A stretch of DNA of 64,000 nucleotides from contig NC_015458.1 in NCBI RefSeq assembly GCF_000209655.1, positions 2,976,001 through 3,040,000 of the forward strand, read 5' to 3'. The stretch's first letter is position 1; the number at the start of each line of letters is the position of its first letter. The notes beneath the pieces are model-generated. The model was not told the DNA's origin, did not search any database, and was given only the letters and a program-made list of their open reading frames with translations. Positions 40,698 through 52,927 of this stretch are shown here, in pieces. The DNA comes from Pusillimonas sp. T7-7 (GTDB lineage: Bacteria; Pseudomonadota; Gammaproteobacteria; Burkholderiales; Burkholderiaceae_B). The position numbers and the translations under genes are program-made.

Positions 40698-41786
40698 TTA
40701 CGCCTGGGCCAGCACGGCGGTTTTTGTAAGCACATGCCGCAAGGCGTCGGGGGGTACACCTTCGCATTGCGCCCGGCCCAAGGCAGGCAGCAGCACAAAA
40801 CGCAACTGACCGCCCTCGGTTTTCTTGTCGACCTGCATGTGCTCAAGCCACTGGGCTTCGCCCAGGTCAGGCGCCTGCACGGGGCAGCCTATGGCCTGAA
40901 CCAGTGCCCGCACACGCTCGACGCTTTCGGCCGACAAGCCGTGTGTAAGTGCCGACAGCTCGGCAGCCTGCACCATGCCGCAGCCGACGGCTTCCCCGTG
41001 CAGCCAGACCCCATAGCCCAGGCCGGACTCGATGGCGTGACCAAAGGTATGCCCTAAATTCAGAATGGCACGCAAGCCTGACTCGCGCTCGTCTTGCGAC
41101 ACTACATGGGCTTTGAGCTCGCAGGAGCGCTGGATGGCATAGCTGATGGCTTTCCGATCAAGTGCGCGCAACGCGCCTACATTCTGTTCGCACCACGCGA
41201 AAAAATCGGCGTCGATGATCATGCCATATTTAATGACTTCCGCCAGGCCGGCAGAGATTTCACGCGCGGGCAAGGTAGATAGCACATCGATGTCTATTTC
41301 GACGGCAATCGGCTGGTAGAAAGCGCCGATCATGTTTTTTCCGAGCGGATGGTTGATGGCTGTTTTACCGCCTACCGAAGAGTCGACCTGGGCCAGCAAG
41401 GTGGTGGGCACTTGCACAAAACGTATGCCACGCATATAGCTGGCTGCGGCAAAACCAACCATATCGCCTATCACTCCGCCGCCCAGCGCCACCAGCACCG
41501 CCTTGCGATCAAGCTTATTTTGTAACAAGCCATCGAAGATCAGGTTAAGGGTTGGCCAGTCTTTATGAGCTTCGCCGTCGGGCAATTCAATATAGACGAC
41601 ACGTTTTCCGGTAGCTGCCAGGGCCACTTCAGCCCGCTCGCGATAATGCGAGGCAACGGTGCCATTGCTGACCAGCGCGATGGCCGTGGCATCAGCCGGA
41701 ATGCTCTGCCCCAGCATATCGAGGCGCTTGGCCCCGATATGAATCGGGTAGGCTCCCCCGGGCGTATTGACCTGGACGGTTGTCAT
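40698..41786 (-). CDS. aroB: 3-dehydroquinate synthase
   Basis: 362 residues: NAD-binding [48 protein letters not shown] and the zinc-site [15 protein letters not shown] ... [13 protein letters not shown]. Cyclises DAHP to 3-dehydroquinate in the shikimate pathway. Its ATG overlaps the aroK stop (ATGA), so both are coupled. Confidence 0.97.
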   Translation of the reverse strand: MTTVQVNTPGGAYPIHIGAKRLDMLGQSIPADATAIALVSNGTVASHYRERAEVALAATGKRVVYIELPDGEAHKDWPTLNLIFDGLLQNKLDRKAVLVALGGGVIGDMVGFAAASYMRGIRFVQVPTTLLAQVDSSVGGKTAINHPLGKNMIGAFYQPIAVEIDIDVLSTLPAREISAGLAEVIKYGMIIDADFFAWCEQNVGALRALDRKAISYAIQRSCELKAHVVSQDERESGLRAILNLGHTFGHAIESGLGYGVWLHGEAVGCGMVQAAELSALTHGLSAESVERVRALVQAIGCPVQAPDLGEAQWLEHMQVDKKTEGGQLRFVLLPALGRAQCEGVPPDALRHVLTKTAVLAQA

Positions 41787-42379
41787 GATTGCACCTCGTG
41801 TTGTTGCAGCATAGAGACCAGCACACGCACAATTTGCGCAGCAGGCGTACTCCCGGTTTCAAGCGTCAGGTCGGCCAGGCTTTCGTATATGGGTTCGCGC
41901 TGCGTCAGCAATTCACGGATACGGGCCTGCGGGTCGGGCGTTTGCAGCAGTGGGCGGCTGCGGTCGCGCGCCACGCGACGAAACAGCTCTTCTGCCGTCG
42001 CCCGCAAGTATACGACCACGCCACGCTCTTTCAGATAACGCTGGTTTTCACTGGCAAGCACCGCGCCGCCTCCGGTGGCCAGTACAATATTGCAACGTTG
42101 AGAGCACTCGTCCAAGGCAACCGATTCGCGTTTACGGAACCCTTCTTCCCCCTCGATGTCGAATATCAACGACACGCGGACACCGCAGCGAGCCTCGAGC
42201 TGATGATCCAGATCGACAAAATCGCGATCCAGTATGCGTGCCAGATGGCGGCCTATGGTCGTTTTTCCGGCTCCCATCATGCCTATCAGGAAAATCGGTG
42301 TATCGTAGCCCAGCGGCTTTGTATTAGGCTGGTCTTTATTGGGTAATCCGGCAGACCCGAAAGGTAAAGAATCATTCAT
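41783..42379 (-). CDS. aroK: Shikimate kinase
   Basis: 198 residues from [20 protein letters not shown] at 42379; the frame open to 42646 runs into the mrcA side and is rejected. P-loop GMMGAGKTT, shikimate-binding [20 protein letters not shown] and the GGGAVL loop are all present. Phosphorylates shikimate at O3 using ATP. Coupled to aroB. Confidence 0.95.
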   Translation of the reverse strand: MNDSLPFGSAGLPNKDQPNTKPLGYDTPIFLIGMMGAGKTTIGRHLARILDRDFVDLDHQLEARCGVRVSLIFDIEGEEGFRKRESVALDECSQRCNIVLATGGGAVLASENQRYLKERGVVVYLRATAEELFRRVARDRSRPLLQTPDPQARIRELLTQREPIYESLADLTLETGSTPAAQIVRVLVSMLQQHEVQS

Positions 42380-42494
42380 TTGTGTATTATCCCACTTGCA
42401 ACCCGACCATACGCCGCTACACTGCATTACTCGGTTACATAAACCTGATGCACAAATCATAGTCTGATCAAGCTTAGACTTAAAATCGCCCCTA

Positions 42495-44927
42495 ATGAGT
42501 TCTTCTACCAATTCCCCAAAAAACAATTCCGGCTCGCAAAGCTCCTGGATAGGCCGATTTATTCTGAAGGCCACCATTTTTGTGGCCGGCCTTGGGCTGT
42601 GCGGCGCCCTGCTGGGTTCGCTGGCACTGGCGCTGGCCTGGCCCAATTTGCCTGACCTGAGCGCGATGATCGACTATCGACCACGTGTACCCCTGCGTAT
42701 TTACACCTCAGACAAGGTATTGATCGGAGAATTCGGGGAAGAGCGCCGCAACGTCCTGCGCTTTCATGAAATACCCGACGTAATGAAGTCGGCTATTTTA
42801 TCAGCCGAAGACGACCGCTTTTATCAACATGGCGGTATTGATTGGGCTGGTGTGGTGCGTGCCGTATTTGCCAACGTGGTCAATATGTCCAAGACTCAGG
42901 GCGCGAGCACCATCACCATGCAGGTAGCTCGCAATTTCTATCTGTCGTCCGAAAAAACCTATACCCGTAAATTCTACGAACTGCTGCTTACGTTCAAGAT
43001 CGAAGCCACCTTGACCAAGGACCAGATCCTGGATCTGTACATGAACCAGATTTTCCTGGGCCATCGCGCCTATGGGTTTGCGGCTGCTTCACGCACCTAT
43101 TTCGGCAAGCAGCTAAGCGATATCACACCTGCGGAAGCCGCCATGCTGGCGGGCATTCCCAAGGCGCCCTCGCGATTCAATCCCATTGCCAACTTCGAGC
43201 GCGCCAAATCGCGCCAGCTTTATGTGCTGGGCCGCATGAAGAGCCTGGGCTACCTGACCGAAGCCGAATACGAACAGGCCAAGGCGCAAGAAATCATCCT
43301 GAAGTCAGCGCCAGGTACGCCTGCGGGCGGCTATGCCATACATGGTGAATATGTTGCCGAGCTTGCACGCCAATTGTTGTACAGCGTGTACCAAGACAAC
43401 ATTTATTCGCGCGGCTTCAATATCTACACCACTGTCTCATCCAAAGACCAGGAAGCAGCTTACCAGGCTGTACGCAACGGCATACTCGACTACACCCGCC
43501 GTGCCCGCTACCCAGGCCCAGAAGAAACCCTTGCCCTGCCCGACGGCATCGAAAACAATCCCACCCAGCTCGACATCTTGCTTGACGATCTGCAGGAAAA
43601 ATATCCCGATGAAGGCGATCTGTTGACTGGCGTGGTGCTGGCGGCAAGCCCCAGTAAAATTACCGTTGCCCGCAGCTCAACAGAAATCATAGAAGTCACT
43701 GACAAGGGCGCACTCAAAATCGTCGCACGCGGTTTGGTCAAAGGGGCTAAAGACGATGTTCGCATAGAGCGCGGCTCAATTGTTTATTTGCACCAAAATG
43801 GCGACCACTGGGAAGTCATCAACATGCCCGCTGTTCAGGCGGCTTTTGTGTCAGTAAGACCCCAGGATGGCGCAATCAAGGCGTTGGTCGGCGGCTTTGA
43901 CTTTGAAGAAGGCAAATTCAACCGCGTTACGCAAGCTTGGCGGCAACCCGGATCGGCCTTCAAACCCTTCATCTATGCTGCAGCTCTTGAGCGCGGGCTG
44001 ACTCCAGCCACCCAGATTTCCGACGAACCATTCGTCCTGACCGCCGCGCAAACCGGTTCCAAAGCCTGGACGCCTAAGAACTACGGAAACAAGTACGAGC
44101 CCATGCTGACCTTGCGCCAGGGATTGTACAAATCCAAGAACATGGTCTCCATCCGCATCATGCAGGCGGTTGGCCCCAAGTACGTACAAGACTACATTAC
44201 CCGTTTCGGCTTTGACCGCGCCCGCCAGCCGGCCGTGTTGCCGCTGGCACTGGGTGCCGGCAGCGTCACGCCACTGCAGCTGGCCGGCGCCTTTTCAGTA
44301 TTCGCCAATGGCGGCTATCGCGTACCGCCTTACCTCATTGATTACGTCACCGACAGCAGCGGCAAAGTCATCATGCAATCCAAGCCTGTCATTGCAGGCG
44401 ACGCCGCCGCCCGGGCCATAGACCCTCGCACGGTATATGTCATGAACGACCTGTTGCGCGGCGTGGCCACCTACGGCACCGGCGCCCGCGTTCACCGCGA
44501 GCTCAAGCGCAATGACATCGGCGGCAAAACCGGCACCACCAACGATTCACATGACGCCTGGTTTGCCGGGTTCACGCCCAAGCTCGTCGGCGTGGTCTGG
44601 ATGGGCTATGATCGTCCACGCTCGCTGGGCTCCAGCGAAACGGGGGGTGGCGCTTCGCTGCCCATCTGGCTCGACTATATGCGTGTAGCCCTGAAAGATC
44701 AGCCCGAGACCCCGCCCGGCCCCATGCCCAGCGGCCTGAGCAAAATCGACGGCGAGTACTACTTCGATGAATTTCCCCCCGGCCAGGCAGTCGCCCGCGT
44801 CGGTCTACCCTCGCCCCAAGACATTCCCGTCGATGGCGGCGGGTTGGATGGCATAGGTGACCTGCTTGATCAGCTAACCGGTGGCGGCGGCAGACAGCGC
44901 GAAGAACCGCCTAATGTCCCGTTTTAA
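42495..44927 (+). CDS. mrcA: Penicillin-binding protein 1A (bifunctional peptidoglycan synthase)
   Basis: 810 residues. One N-terminal membrane span (LKATIFVAGLGLCGALLGS). The glycosyltransferase 51 domain has the catalytic ILSAEDDRFYQHGGIDWAG and TQGASTITMQVARNFYLS. The transpeptidase domain has PGSAFKPFIY (Ser nucleophile, SxxK), SKN in YKSKNMVSIR and KTGTTND. An OB-like insert lies between the domains. It polymerises and cross-links septal/side-wall peptidoglycan in the periplasm. Its divergent neighbour is aroK. Confidence 0.97.
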   Translation: MSSSTNSPKNNSGSQSSWIGRFILKATIFVAGLGLCGALLGSLALALAWPNLPDLSAMIDYRPRVPLRIYTSDKVLIGEFGEERRNVLRFHEIPDVMKSAILSAEDDRFYQHGGIDWAGVVRAVFANVVNMSKTQGASTITMQVARNFYLSSEKTYTRKFYELLLTFKIEATLTKDQILDLYMNQIFLGHRAYGFAAASRTYFGKQLSDITPAEAAMLAGIPKAPSRFNPIANFERAKSRQLYVLGRMKSLGYLTEAEYEQAKAQEIILKSAPGTPAGGYAIHGEYVAELARQLLYSVYQDNIYSRGFNIYTTVSSKDQEAAYQAVRNGILDYTRRARYPGPEETLALPDGIENNPTQLDILLDDLQEKYPDEGDLLTGVVLAASPSKITVARSSTEIIEVTDKGALKIVARGLVKGAKDDVRIERGSIVYLHQNGDHWEVINMPAVQAAFVSVRPQDGAIKALVGGFDFEEGKFNRVTQAWRQPGSAFKPFIYAAALERGLTPATQISDEPFVLTAAQTGSKAWTPKNYGNKYEPMLTLRQGLYKSKNMVSIRIMQAVGPKYVQDYITRFGFDRARQPAVLPLALGAGSVTPLQLAGAFSVFANGGYRVPPYLIDYVTDSSGKVIMQSKPVIAGDAAARAIDPRTVYVMNDLLRGVATYGTGARVHRELKRNDIGGKTGTTNDSHDAWFAGFTPKLVGVVWMGYDRPRSLGSSETGGGASLPIWLDYMRVALKDQPETPPGPMPSGLSKIDGEYYFDEFPPGQAVARVGLPSPQDIPVDGGGLDGIGDLLDQLTGGGGRQREEPPNVPF

Positions 44928-44946
44928 ATTGGAACTGATAAATCCT

Positions 44947-45180
44947 ATGCCCAAGCCTCAAGATCCCACCCGCAACAAGACTGGCCCTCGTCTGCTTGCC
45001 GGCCTGCTCATGGCTGCAATGCTGACCGCTTGCGGCTACAAGGGGCCGCTGTACATGCCCCCGCCACCGGCGCCAGATGAATCGCTGACGACGCCGCCGG
45101 CATCCACAACACTGCCCGCCACCGAAGCCGGCAGCCCAGTCGAAGAGCCTTCATCAGCCACACCCAGCCCCGTCCAGTAG
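44947..45180 (+). CDS. lptM: LptM-type small lipoprotein
   Basis: 77 residues from MPKPQDPTRNKTGPRLLAGL with a lipobox LTAC, then CGYKGPLYMPPPPAPDE, the CGxKGPLYxP signature of LptM (YifL). It is anchored to the outer membrane and assists LptD assembly in E. coli. It sits directly upstream of lysA, as in relatives. The longer frame from 44881 overlaps mrcA and is rejected. Confidence 0.9.
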   Translation: MPKPQDPTRNKTGPRLLAGLLMAAMLTACGYKGPLYMPPPPAPDESLTTPPASTTLPATEAGSPVEEPSSATPSPVQ

Positions 45181-45230
45181 ACTCGAGCCTTGCCGCTGAT
45201 CCGTTAACCTTCAAACCCAAGCCATCCACG

Positions 45231-46493
45231 ATGACTGTCGCCCCTCATTTTCAATTCAAGAACGGCGCCCTGCACGCCGAAGACATTTCTTTAGCCCAGT
45301 TGGCCACCACCTATGGCACGCCCTTGTATGTCTATTCGCGCCAGGCCTTGCACGATGCCTGGGAGGCCTATCGCATCGCCTCAGAAGGCCGCGATGTATT
45401 GGTGTGCTACGGTATGAAGGCCAATTCCAACCTGGCTGTGCTCAATGAGTTCAAGAATCTGGGCACAGGCTTCGATATTGTGTCGGGTGGTGAGCTGGCC
45501 CGTGTACTGGCGGTGGGTGCAGATCCTGCCAAGGTCGTTTTCTCGGGCGTAGGCAAGCAGGTATGGGAAATGCAGGCGGCCCTGGAAGCCGGCGTGAAAT
45601 GCTTCAACGTTGAATCTGAAGCCGAGTTGACGCGCCTGGCACAAGTCGCCCAAGACATGGGCAAGGTCGCACCGGTGTCGCTACGCGTGAATCCCGATGT
45701 CGATGCGCAAACTCATCCCTATATTTCCACTGGCCTGAAAGAGAATAAATTCGGCATCGCCATTGAAAAAGCGATCGAAGTGTATCAGCGCGCCGCTACC
45801 CTGCCCAGCCTGAGCATTGTGGGTGTCGACTGCCACATAGGCTCTCAAATTACCGAAGTCAGCCCCTACCTGGACGCGCTGGACAAGCTGATTGTCTTGA
45901 TCCAGACCCTGGCCAGCCACAACATTCATCTGAAGCACCTGGATCTGGGCGGCGGTATCGGCATCCGCTATACCGATGAGCAGCCGCTGACGCCCAGCGA
46001 CCTGCTCGACAAGGTATTCCAGACGCTCGGGCGGCATCAGCTGGATCACTTGCAAATCGTTCTGGAGCCAGGCCGTTCACTGGTCGGCAACGCAGGCGTA
46101 TTGCTTACGCAGGTCGAATACCTAAAGCACAGTGAAGCCAAGAACTTCGCCATTGTGGATGCTGCCATGAACGACCTGGTGCGCCCCACACTGTACGACG
46201 CCTGGCACAGCGTTGAGGCGGTCAAGCCGCGTCAACAGGGCGATACCCTTTACGATATTGTGGGTCCGATTTGCGAAAGCGGAGACTGGCTGGCTCGCGA
46301 TCGCAAGCTGACCTTGCAGCAAGGCGATCTGCTGGCGATTATGTCGGCGGGGGCTTATGCCTTCACCATGGCCAGCCAGTACAACACGCGCCCACGTGCG
46401 GCCGAAGTCATGGTCGATGGCGATACGGCGCATCTTGTGCGCCCACGCGAACCGCTGGAAAGCCTGTATGCCAGCGAAACCATTCTGAAGTAA
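45231..46493 (+). CDS. lysA: Diaminopimelate decarboxylase
   Basis: 420 residues, PLP fold-type III barrel. PLP lysine in CYGMKANSNLAVL, then VDCHIGSQITE, LDLGGGIGIRY, VLEPGRSLVGNAG and the active-site GPICESGDWLA. Converts meso-diaminopimelate to lysine, the last step of lysine synthesis. Confidence 0.97.
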   Translation: MTVAPHFQFKNGALHAEDISLAQLATTYGTPLYVYSRQALHDAWEAYRIASEGRDVLVCYGMKANSNLAVLNEFKNLGTGFDIVSGGELARVLAVGADPAKVVFSGVGKQVWEMQAALEAGVKCFNVESEAELTRLAQVAQDMGKVAPVSLRVNPDVDAQTHPYISTGLKENKFGIAIEKAIEVYQRAATLPSLSIVGVDCHIGSQITEVSPYLDALDKLIVLIQTLASHNIHLKHLDLGGGIGIRYTDEQPLTPSDLLDKVFQTLGRHQLDHLQIVLEPGRSLVGNAGVLLTQVEYLKHSEAKNFAIVDAAMNDLVRPTLYDAWHSVEAVKPRQQGDTLYDIVGPICESGDWLARDRKLTLQQGDLLAIMSAGAYAFTMASQYNTRPRAAEVMVDGDTAHLVRPREPLESLYASETILK

Positions 46494-46497
46494 AAAT

Positions 46498-46526
46498 AAA
46501 TATGGCCGGTTTACCCGGCCATATTT
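46498..46526. terminator. Bidirectional terminator lysA/ccsB
   Basis: 12-bp perfect arms AAATATGGCCGG and complement around TTTAC, with A/T-rich ends on both sides. Serves the converging lysA and ccsB genes. Confidence 0.85.
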
Positions 46527-46547
46527 CACTGCATCAGTGCGGTTTTA

Positions 46548-47906
46548 TCAAAGCTCACCGTAGGAATGCAGGCCCGACAAGAACATATTGACCCCCAGGA
46601 AGGCAAAGCTGGTAATCACCAAGCCCACCAGGGCCCAGTATGCTGCCATGGTGCCGCGCAAGCCTTTCATTAGCCGCATATGCAGCCAGGCTGCATAATT
46701 CAACCAAACGATAAGCGCCCAGGTTTCCTTGGGGTCCCACTGCCAGTATGTGCCCCAGGCATCAGCGGCCCACAGAGCACCCAGTATGGTCGCCACCGTA
46801 AAGAAGGCGAACCCTACGGCAATCGCCCTGTACATGATGTCGTCCAGGATTTCGAGCGAGGGCAGCTTGCTGGCAATAGGCCCGCGAAACGCCAGAATGG
46901 CGCCCACAATGATGGCGCCGATGCCAAAGTAAAGCATCCAGGTGGCCGACAGCTCGCGGGAACCAAAGACCATGGGTTCGGCGCACAGGATAGCGCCCAA
47001 TATGAACAAGGGCGCCAGCTTGGCCAGCGAACGCGTCTGGCCATTTTCCTTGACCAAATAAGCAAAACCCACCATGGCCGACAGCGAGAAGGTACCGTAG
47101 CCTATAAAATTGGCCGGTACGTGAAGTTTCATCCACCAGCTTTTCAGTGCCGGCACCAAAGGTTGAATCTGGAAGGCGTCGCGGGTAAACGAATACCACA
47201 GCAAAAACACCACCGCCGAGCTGATCACCAGCAATACAAAACCGCCCAGGGCACGCGTGGCATAGCGGCGCTCGTAGTACAAATAGAACAAGGCCGTGAT
47301 CAGGGCAAACAGCACGAACACTTCGTACAAATTACTGACGGGAATATGCCCGATATCGGGCCCCAGCAGATGTCCTTCACGCCAGCGCACCAGCATGCCC
47401 GTCACGCCGGCATAAACCGCCCCCCAGGTCAGGACCGTACCCAGCCACGCAGCGGTTGTGCTGACAAAACCTATCCAGTAGCACACCATGGCCAGCACAA
47501 ACAGCGAACACATCCATAGAATGGCCGATTGGGATGAAAACAGGTACTTCAGAAAGAAAACATTTTCGGCGCGTGTGATGTCGCCCTGCCCCAGTCCTTC
47601 ACCGCCGCTGTACAGCCAAATCGCAAACAAGGCGCTTGCCCCTGCCGCAATCATGAGCGTGCGCAAGGGGCGCCACAGCCACGCCATCCAGGCCAATCCG
47701 GGCACTGCACCACAAAGAATGAGCTTCTCGTAGTAGTCCATGCTTTGATCGAACTGGGTCAATGCCACACCCGCGCCAAAAGCCAGCGCCAGGAAAAACG
47801 CCACGTCGGTCCAGTCGGGCTTGCCCCGGTGGCCCCTCGAGTCGCCACTGGCTGTCATGGCGTCCTGCCACAACGGTGCGCTTGACGAAATAATGGAGTC
47901 GGTCAT
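46548..47906 (-). CDS. ccsB: Cytochrome c biogenesis protein CcsB/CcsA-type (ResC-like)
   Basis: 452 residues, many membrane spans. The WWD haem-handling domain is seen as AADAWGTYWQWDPKETWALI with a following NYAAWLHMRL His. It pairs with ResB (next gene upstream) in System II cytochrome c maturation, exporting haem and ligating it to apocytochromes in the periplasm. 12 bp separate the two genes. Confidence 0.93.
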   Translation of the reverse strand: MTDSIISSSAPLWQDAMTASGDSRGHRGKPDWTDVAFFLALAFGAGVALTQFDQSMDYYEKLILCGAVPGLAWMAWLWRPLRTLMIAAGASALFAIWLYSGGEGLGQGDITRAENVFFLKYLFSSQSAILWMCSLFVLAMVCYWIGFVSTTAAWLGTVLTWGAVYAGVTGMLVRWREGHLLGPDIGHIPVSNLYEVFVLFALITALFYLYYERRYATRALGGFVLLVISSAVVFLLWYSFTRDAFQIQPLVPALKSWWMKLHVPANFIGYGTFSLSAMVGFAYLVKENGQTRSLAKLAPLFILGAILCAEPMVFGSRELSATWMLYFGIGAIIVGAILAFRGPIASKLPSLEILDDIMYRAIAVGFAFFTVATILGALWAADAWGTYWQWDPKETWALIVWLNYAAWLHMRLMKGLRGTMAAYWALVGLVITSFAFLGVNMFLSGLHSYGEL

Positions 47907-47918
47907 TGGAAAACCTCG

Positions 47919-49976
47919 TTACGTAGCGAGACGATTGAACGCCTCTTTAAAGCGGTCGAACTCATGATTGAAATCAAGTGTACGCCGCTGTGATGTCATG
48001 GCGGCCAGCAGTTCGCTGCCATTGGCATGCGGTTTAATCCATACCCAGATCCGGCGATCACGGATATAAAACATGGAGAAAACACCAATAATCAAAAACA
48101 GGCAGCCCAGATAAACCGTATTCTTGCCAGGACTGCGCGCCACTTGGAATACACTGGCCTCGACCTGTTCGAATCCTTTTAGCGTAAGGAATACCGGCGC
48201 CGGATAATCAGGCAGATTGGCCAGTGCCAGCAAAGACATCTGTATCCATTGATCAGCCTGCACCCCTTCCGGCCCCTCGTGTTTGACCGCCTGCAGGCCG
48301 GAACGTTCACGCATGACGTCGCGCAGCTCAGTCAATGTCAACTGAATCATGGGCACGGCAAAGCCCAGCACCTTTTCACGCTCTGGTTCGGGAACTTGTT
48401 CAATAATACCGTTAAAGCCCTTGCGGTAAAAGGTATCAAGCGCACCCTGGGCCGCCTTTTCAAGCATGGGCGCCGGCATGGAACCACTGGCATTCTTCTG
48501 CGCAAAGCGCGTAGCCGCTTCTCGTACCAAAGTCGGATCGGCCAACGCGGCCCGCAATTTCATGAACTCGACCACCGAGTTGTCGGCGTCGGCGGGAATC
48601 CGGATATAACGATAGGGCTGGGCTTCAGAGTCGCGCACCCCAACCAGAAACACCGAGCTGCCATCCAGCATCATGGGCAGCATGTAATTGGTGAATTCAT
48701 GCGCCTGGCCGTCTTCGCCGATAATCCGGTATTGCACACTGGGGCCCACATTCTGCAAATGCTCGTTCTTGGCCCCTGCCGCACTGCCGGTTACTGAAGC
48801 CACATGCTCGATAACGGCCTTGGGCTGGGGCGCTACGTCGCCAGACAAGTTTTCCACATTGATCACGCGCAGGCCCGAGAACTCGATGTTCAAGGGTATG
48901 GGGCGATCGCCGCCGACAGCGGTGATATCTGTGCTGGACCCTACGGTACCGGCAAGCTCAAAAGGCTGGGCCGAGGCGCCCCCCAAAGGGTAGCCGACCA
49001 ATTCCAGCGTACTGCCGCCATCGTCGAAGCTCGACTGATACACCGTCACCCCTTTGTAGCGCAAGGGTTCGTTCACTTCTATGGTCTGGCTGAATGTTTT
49101 GCCCGTGTCGGGATCTGTAACCTCGACCTCGCTCTTGAAACTGCTGGGCATGCCGGTTGAGTAATAATCAACCACAAACTTGTTCAACTTCAGACTGAAG
49201 GGCAAGGGCTGTACCAACACACCATCGTCAACGGCAATAATGCCGCTGCTGCTTTGCGCGCCTTCGGGCACCAGCATATTGGCCCTGAAACTGGGATTGC
49301 GGGGCGACAAGCGCCCTGATTCGGGCACTTCGGAAATCAGCATGTTCTGGGTGATGGGCAACTTGCCGCCCAGCCATACCTGAAGACGAACCGGCAACTC
49401 GCTGTCCAGCAGGCCTCCGATGCAGATCACAACAATGGCGGCATGAGCAAAAATATATCCGAGCCGATTGGCGCTGCCTTTTTTGGCGGCCAGCATGACG
49501 CTGTCGCCATCTTGCCTGAGCTTGGATTTATAACCCTGCTTGCTCAGCCAGTCTTGCACGCGCGCCAAGCTGTCAGCTGGCGCGATAGGTGCAATCGTTT
49601 CAACCCGATGATGGAAAGAGCGTAAGCTGCTGCCACGCACGTATTCGCGAAAAGACCGCATATCGCGCACCATTTTGGGCGCATTGCGCAGCAAACAGAT
49701 GGTGGTCGACACCACCAGAAAGGCCATGATAAGCAAAAACCACCAACTGTTGTATATATGCCAGATGGAGAATTTGTCGAATACCGTGAACCAGAAAGGC
49801 CCGAACTGGTCCAGATAGCTGTTGGCCGCCTGATTCTGTTGTAATACCGTACCAATCAAGCTGGCCACGCAGATAAACATCAGCAAACTGACGGCAAACC
49901 GCATGGAGCCCAGCAGCTCGACGACTTCTGCCGGGCTACGCGTGGATGGAACAGATTTCACAGGAGCAATCTTCAT
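47919..49976 (-). CDS. resB: Cytochrome c biogenesis protein ResB
   Basis: 685 residues with three N-terminal membrane spans (VSLLMFICVASLIGTVLQQNQ first), a large periplasmic domain and a final span (VYLGCLFLIIGVFSMFYIRDRRIWVW). This is the ResB/Ccs1 architecture, part of System II with CcsB. It stands downstream of a cytochrome c4 gene, a likely client. Confidence 0.92.
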   Translation of the reverse strand: MKIAPVKSVPSTRSPAEVVELLGSMRFAVSLLMFICVASLIGTVLQQNQAANSYLDQFGPFWFTVFDKFSIWHIYNSWWFLLIMAFLVVSTTICLLRNAPKMVRDMRSFREYVRGSSLRSFHHRVETIAPIAPADSLARVQDWLSKQGYKSKLRQDGDSVMLAAKKGSANRLGYIFAHAAIVVICIGGLLDSELPVRLQVWLGGKLPITQNMLISEVPESGRLSPRNPSFRANMLVPEGAQSSSGIIAVDDGVLVQPLPFSLKLNKFVVDYYSTGMPSSFKSEVEVTDPDTGKTFSQTIEVNEPLRYKGVTVYQSSFDDGGSTLELVGYPLGGASAQPFELAGTVGSSTDITAVGGDRPIPLNIEFSGLRVINVENLSGDVAPQPKAVIEHVASVTGSAAGAKNEHLQNVGPSVQYRIIGEDGQAHEFTNYMLPMMLDGSSVFLVGVRDSEAQPYRYIRIPADADNSVVEFMKLRAALADPTLVREAATRFAQKNASGSMPAPMLEKAAQGALDTFYRKGFNGIIEQVPEPEREKVLGFAVPMIQLTLTELRDVMRERSGLQAVKHEGPEGVQADQWIQMSLLALANLPDYPAPVFLTLKGFEQVEASVFQVARSPGKNTVYLGCLFLIIGVFSMFYIRDRRIWVWIKPHANGSELLAAMTSQRRTLDFNHEFDRFKEAFNRLAT

Positions 49977-50064
49977 AAAAAAGGGGAGGCTGGCAACAGC
50001 GTCCCCTTTATTTTAATCTGCCTGCCACAGTACGTTGCCGCGGCAAGTTGTAGGTAGGTTTGTT

Positions 50065-50766
50065 TTAACGCAAGCCCGCCGCGTAGTCGGCCACAGCAGC
50101 AATATCGGCATCGGACATGCGGTCGGCGATCTCGTGCATGACTGTGTTGTTGGCACGATCATTACTGCGGAAATGCTTGAGCTGGTCGGCAAGATAGCTG
50201 GGGTGCTGGCCCGCCAGGCGCGGATAGGTGCCAGGAATGCCTGCACCGTTAGGCGAGTGGCACCCAGCACAGGCGGGTACTTTGCGATCGGGCAGGCCGC
50301 CACGCCAGATTTTCTGGCCGCGTTCCATGGTGGCTTCATTGCTGGCGGTACCAGCGATTTCCAAATCCAGGGGCTGCTGTGCCAGGTAGTAAGCGATGTT
50401 TTGCCGGTCTTCAGCCGTAAGCGCTGAGGCAAAGGGAGTCATGACCGAGGGAGCGCCATCGGGACCGCCACGAGCCGGCTTGGATTTTTCGTCTTTAGGC
50501 GCAAAATCGACCAATTGCTTGACCAGATACTCGTGCGGTTGGCTAGCCAGATTGGGGTTGGCGGGAATAGTGCTATTGCCCGCTGCGCCGTGGCAGCTGG
50601 CACAGGACAAAATGCCACGCGACATATCGCCATTGGTGTATAGCTGCTCACCCTTGGCGGCGTCGGGCTTGGCAACGGCCACATCCGCAGCATGCGCTAA
50701 TGAAACTACGGAAGACCCCAGCAGCAAGCCGCTGGCAATTACGATTCTGGAAAGCATAAGCTTCAT
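50065..50766 (-). CDS. Di-haem cytochrome c4
   Basis: 233 residues from MKLMLSRIVIASGLLLGSSV (GAGGT ahead), with signal peptide ending AHA/AD and two haem-binding sites CASCH and CAGCH. The two-domain arrangement (each with a C-terminal Met ligand region) is cytochrome c4-like. It carries electrons to cytochrome c oxidases in the periplasm. The frame to 50871 is over-extended. Confidence 0.9.
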   Translation of the reverse strand: MKLMLSRIVIASGLLLGSSVVSLAHAADVAVAKPDAAKGEQLYTNGDMSRGILSCASCHGAAGNSTIPANPNLASQPHEYLVKQLVDFAPKDEKSKPARGGPDGAPSVMTPFASALTAEDRQNIAYYLAQQPLDLEIAGTASNEATMERGQKIWRGGLPDRKVPACAGCHSPNGAGIPGTYPRLAGQHPSYLADQLKHFRSNDRANNTVMHEIADRMSDADIAAVADYAAGLR

Positions 50767-50921
50767 GAAGACCTCGACGATCGCTATTCGATCCGGGTGC
50801 GGTAGACACCACGATGACAATACCACTTCTGCCCAAAGCAACCCTTGGAAGAAATGACTCAACTGTTTCAAACCTGCGATTATACAATAGCGGTTGAATT
50901 AAACCGTTCCAGGTAATCATT
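50767..50921. promoter_or_regulatory. Divergent promoter region cytochrome c4/engB
   Basis: 155 bp between divergent genes, containing both promoters. No defined box was identified. Confidence 0.4.
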
Positions 50922-52555
<1,634 letters not shown>

Positions 52556-52659
52556 ACACTGAGCTGCCAGGCGGCGGGGTTTTATGTGGGGGGCGGGCAT
52601 GCACCTTGCTGGCTAAAGGCTTACTATGGAAATTCTTCCTTTGCCTTTAGGAGAAACGT

Positions 52660-52866
52660 ATGGGTAATCACGTTTACAAACATCTGGAGCTGACGGGGTC
52701 GTCGACCGTCGGCATCGAGGACGCCGTCAATACCGCCCTCGAGAAAGCTAACGAGACTGTGCGTAATATTCAGTGGTTTACGGTCACAGAAACGCGAGGC
52801 CATGTCGTCGACGGGAAGGTGGCGTACTGGCAGGTAACGATTAACGCGGGGTTTACGCTTGAATAG
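52660..52866 (+). CDS. Dodecin (flavin-binding storage protein)
   Basis: 68 residues beginning MGNHVYKHLELTGSSTVGIE, with the flavin-stacking Trp in NIQWFTVTETRGHV and the closing WQVTINAGFTLE. Dodecin forms a hollow 12-mer binding riboflavin/FMN. A strong AGGAGA ribosome site precedes it. It faces dsbD with 61 bp between ends. Confidence 0.92.
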   Translation: MGNHVYKHLELTGSSTVGIEDAVNTALEKANETVRNIQWFTVTETRGHVVDGKVAYWQVTINAGFTLE

Positions 52867-52927
52867 GCTGCGTTGCGTAGTGTGACTGCTACAAGCTTCC
52901 ATGCCGCAGTGGGCGGCAACAGACCGA

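Noticed and set aside
46680..47519. 279-codon + strand frame across ccsB
   Set aside because: Antisense of a conserved membrane protein; low-complexity His/Gln-rich composition.
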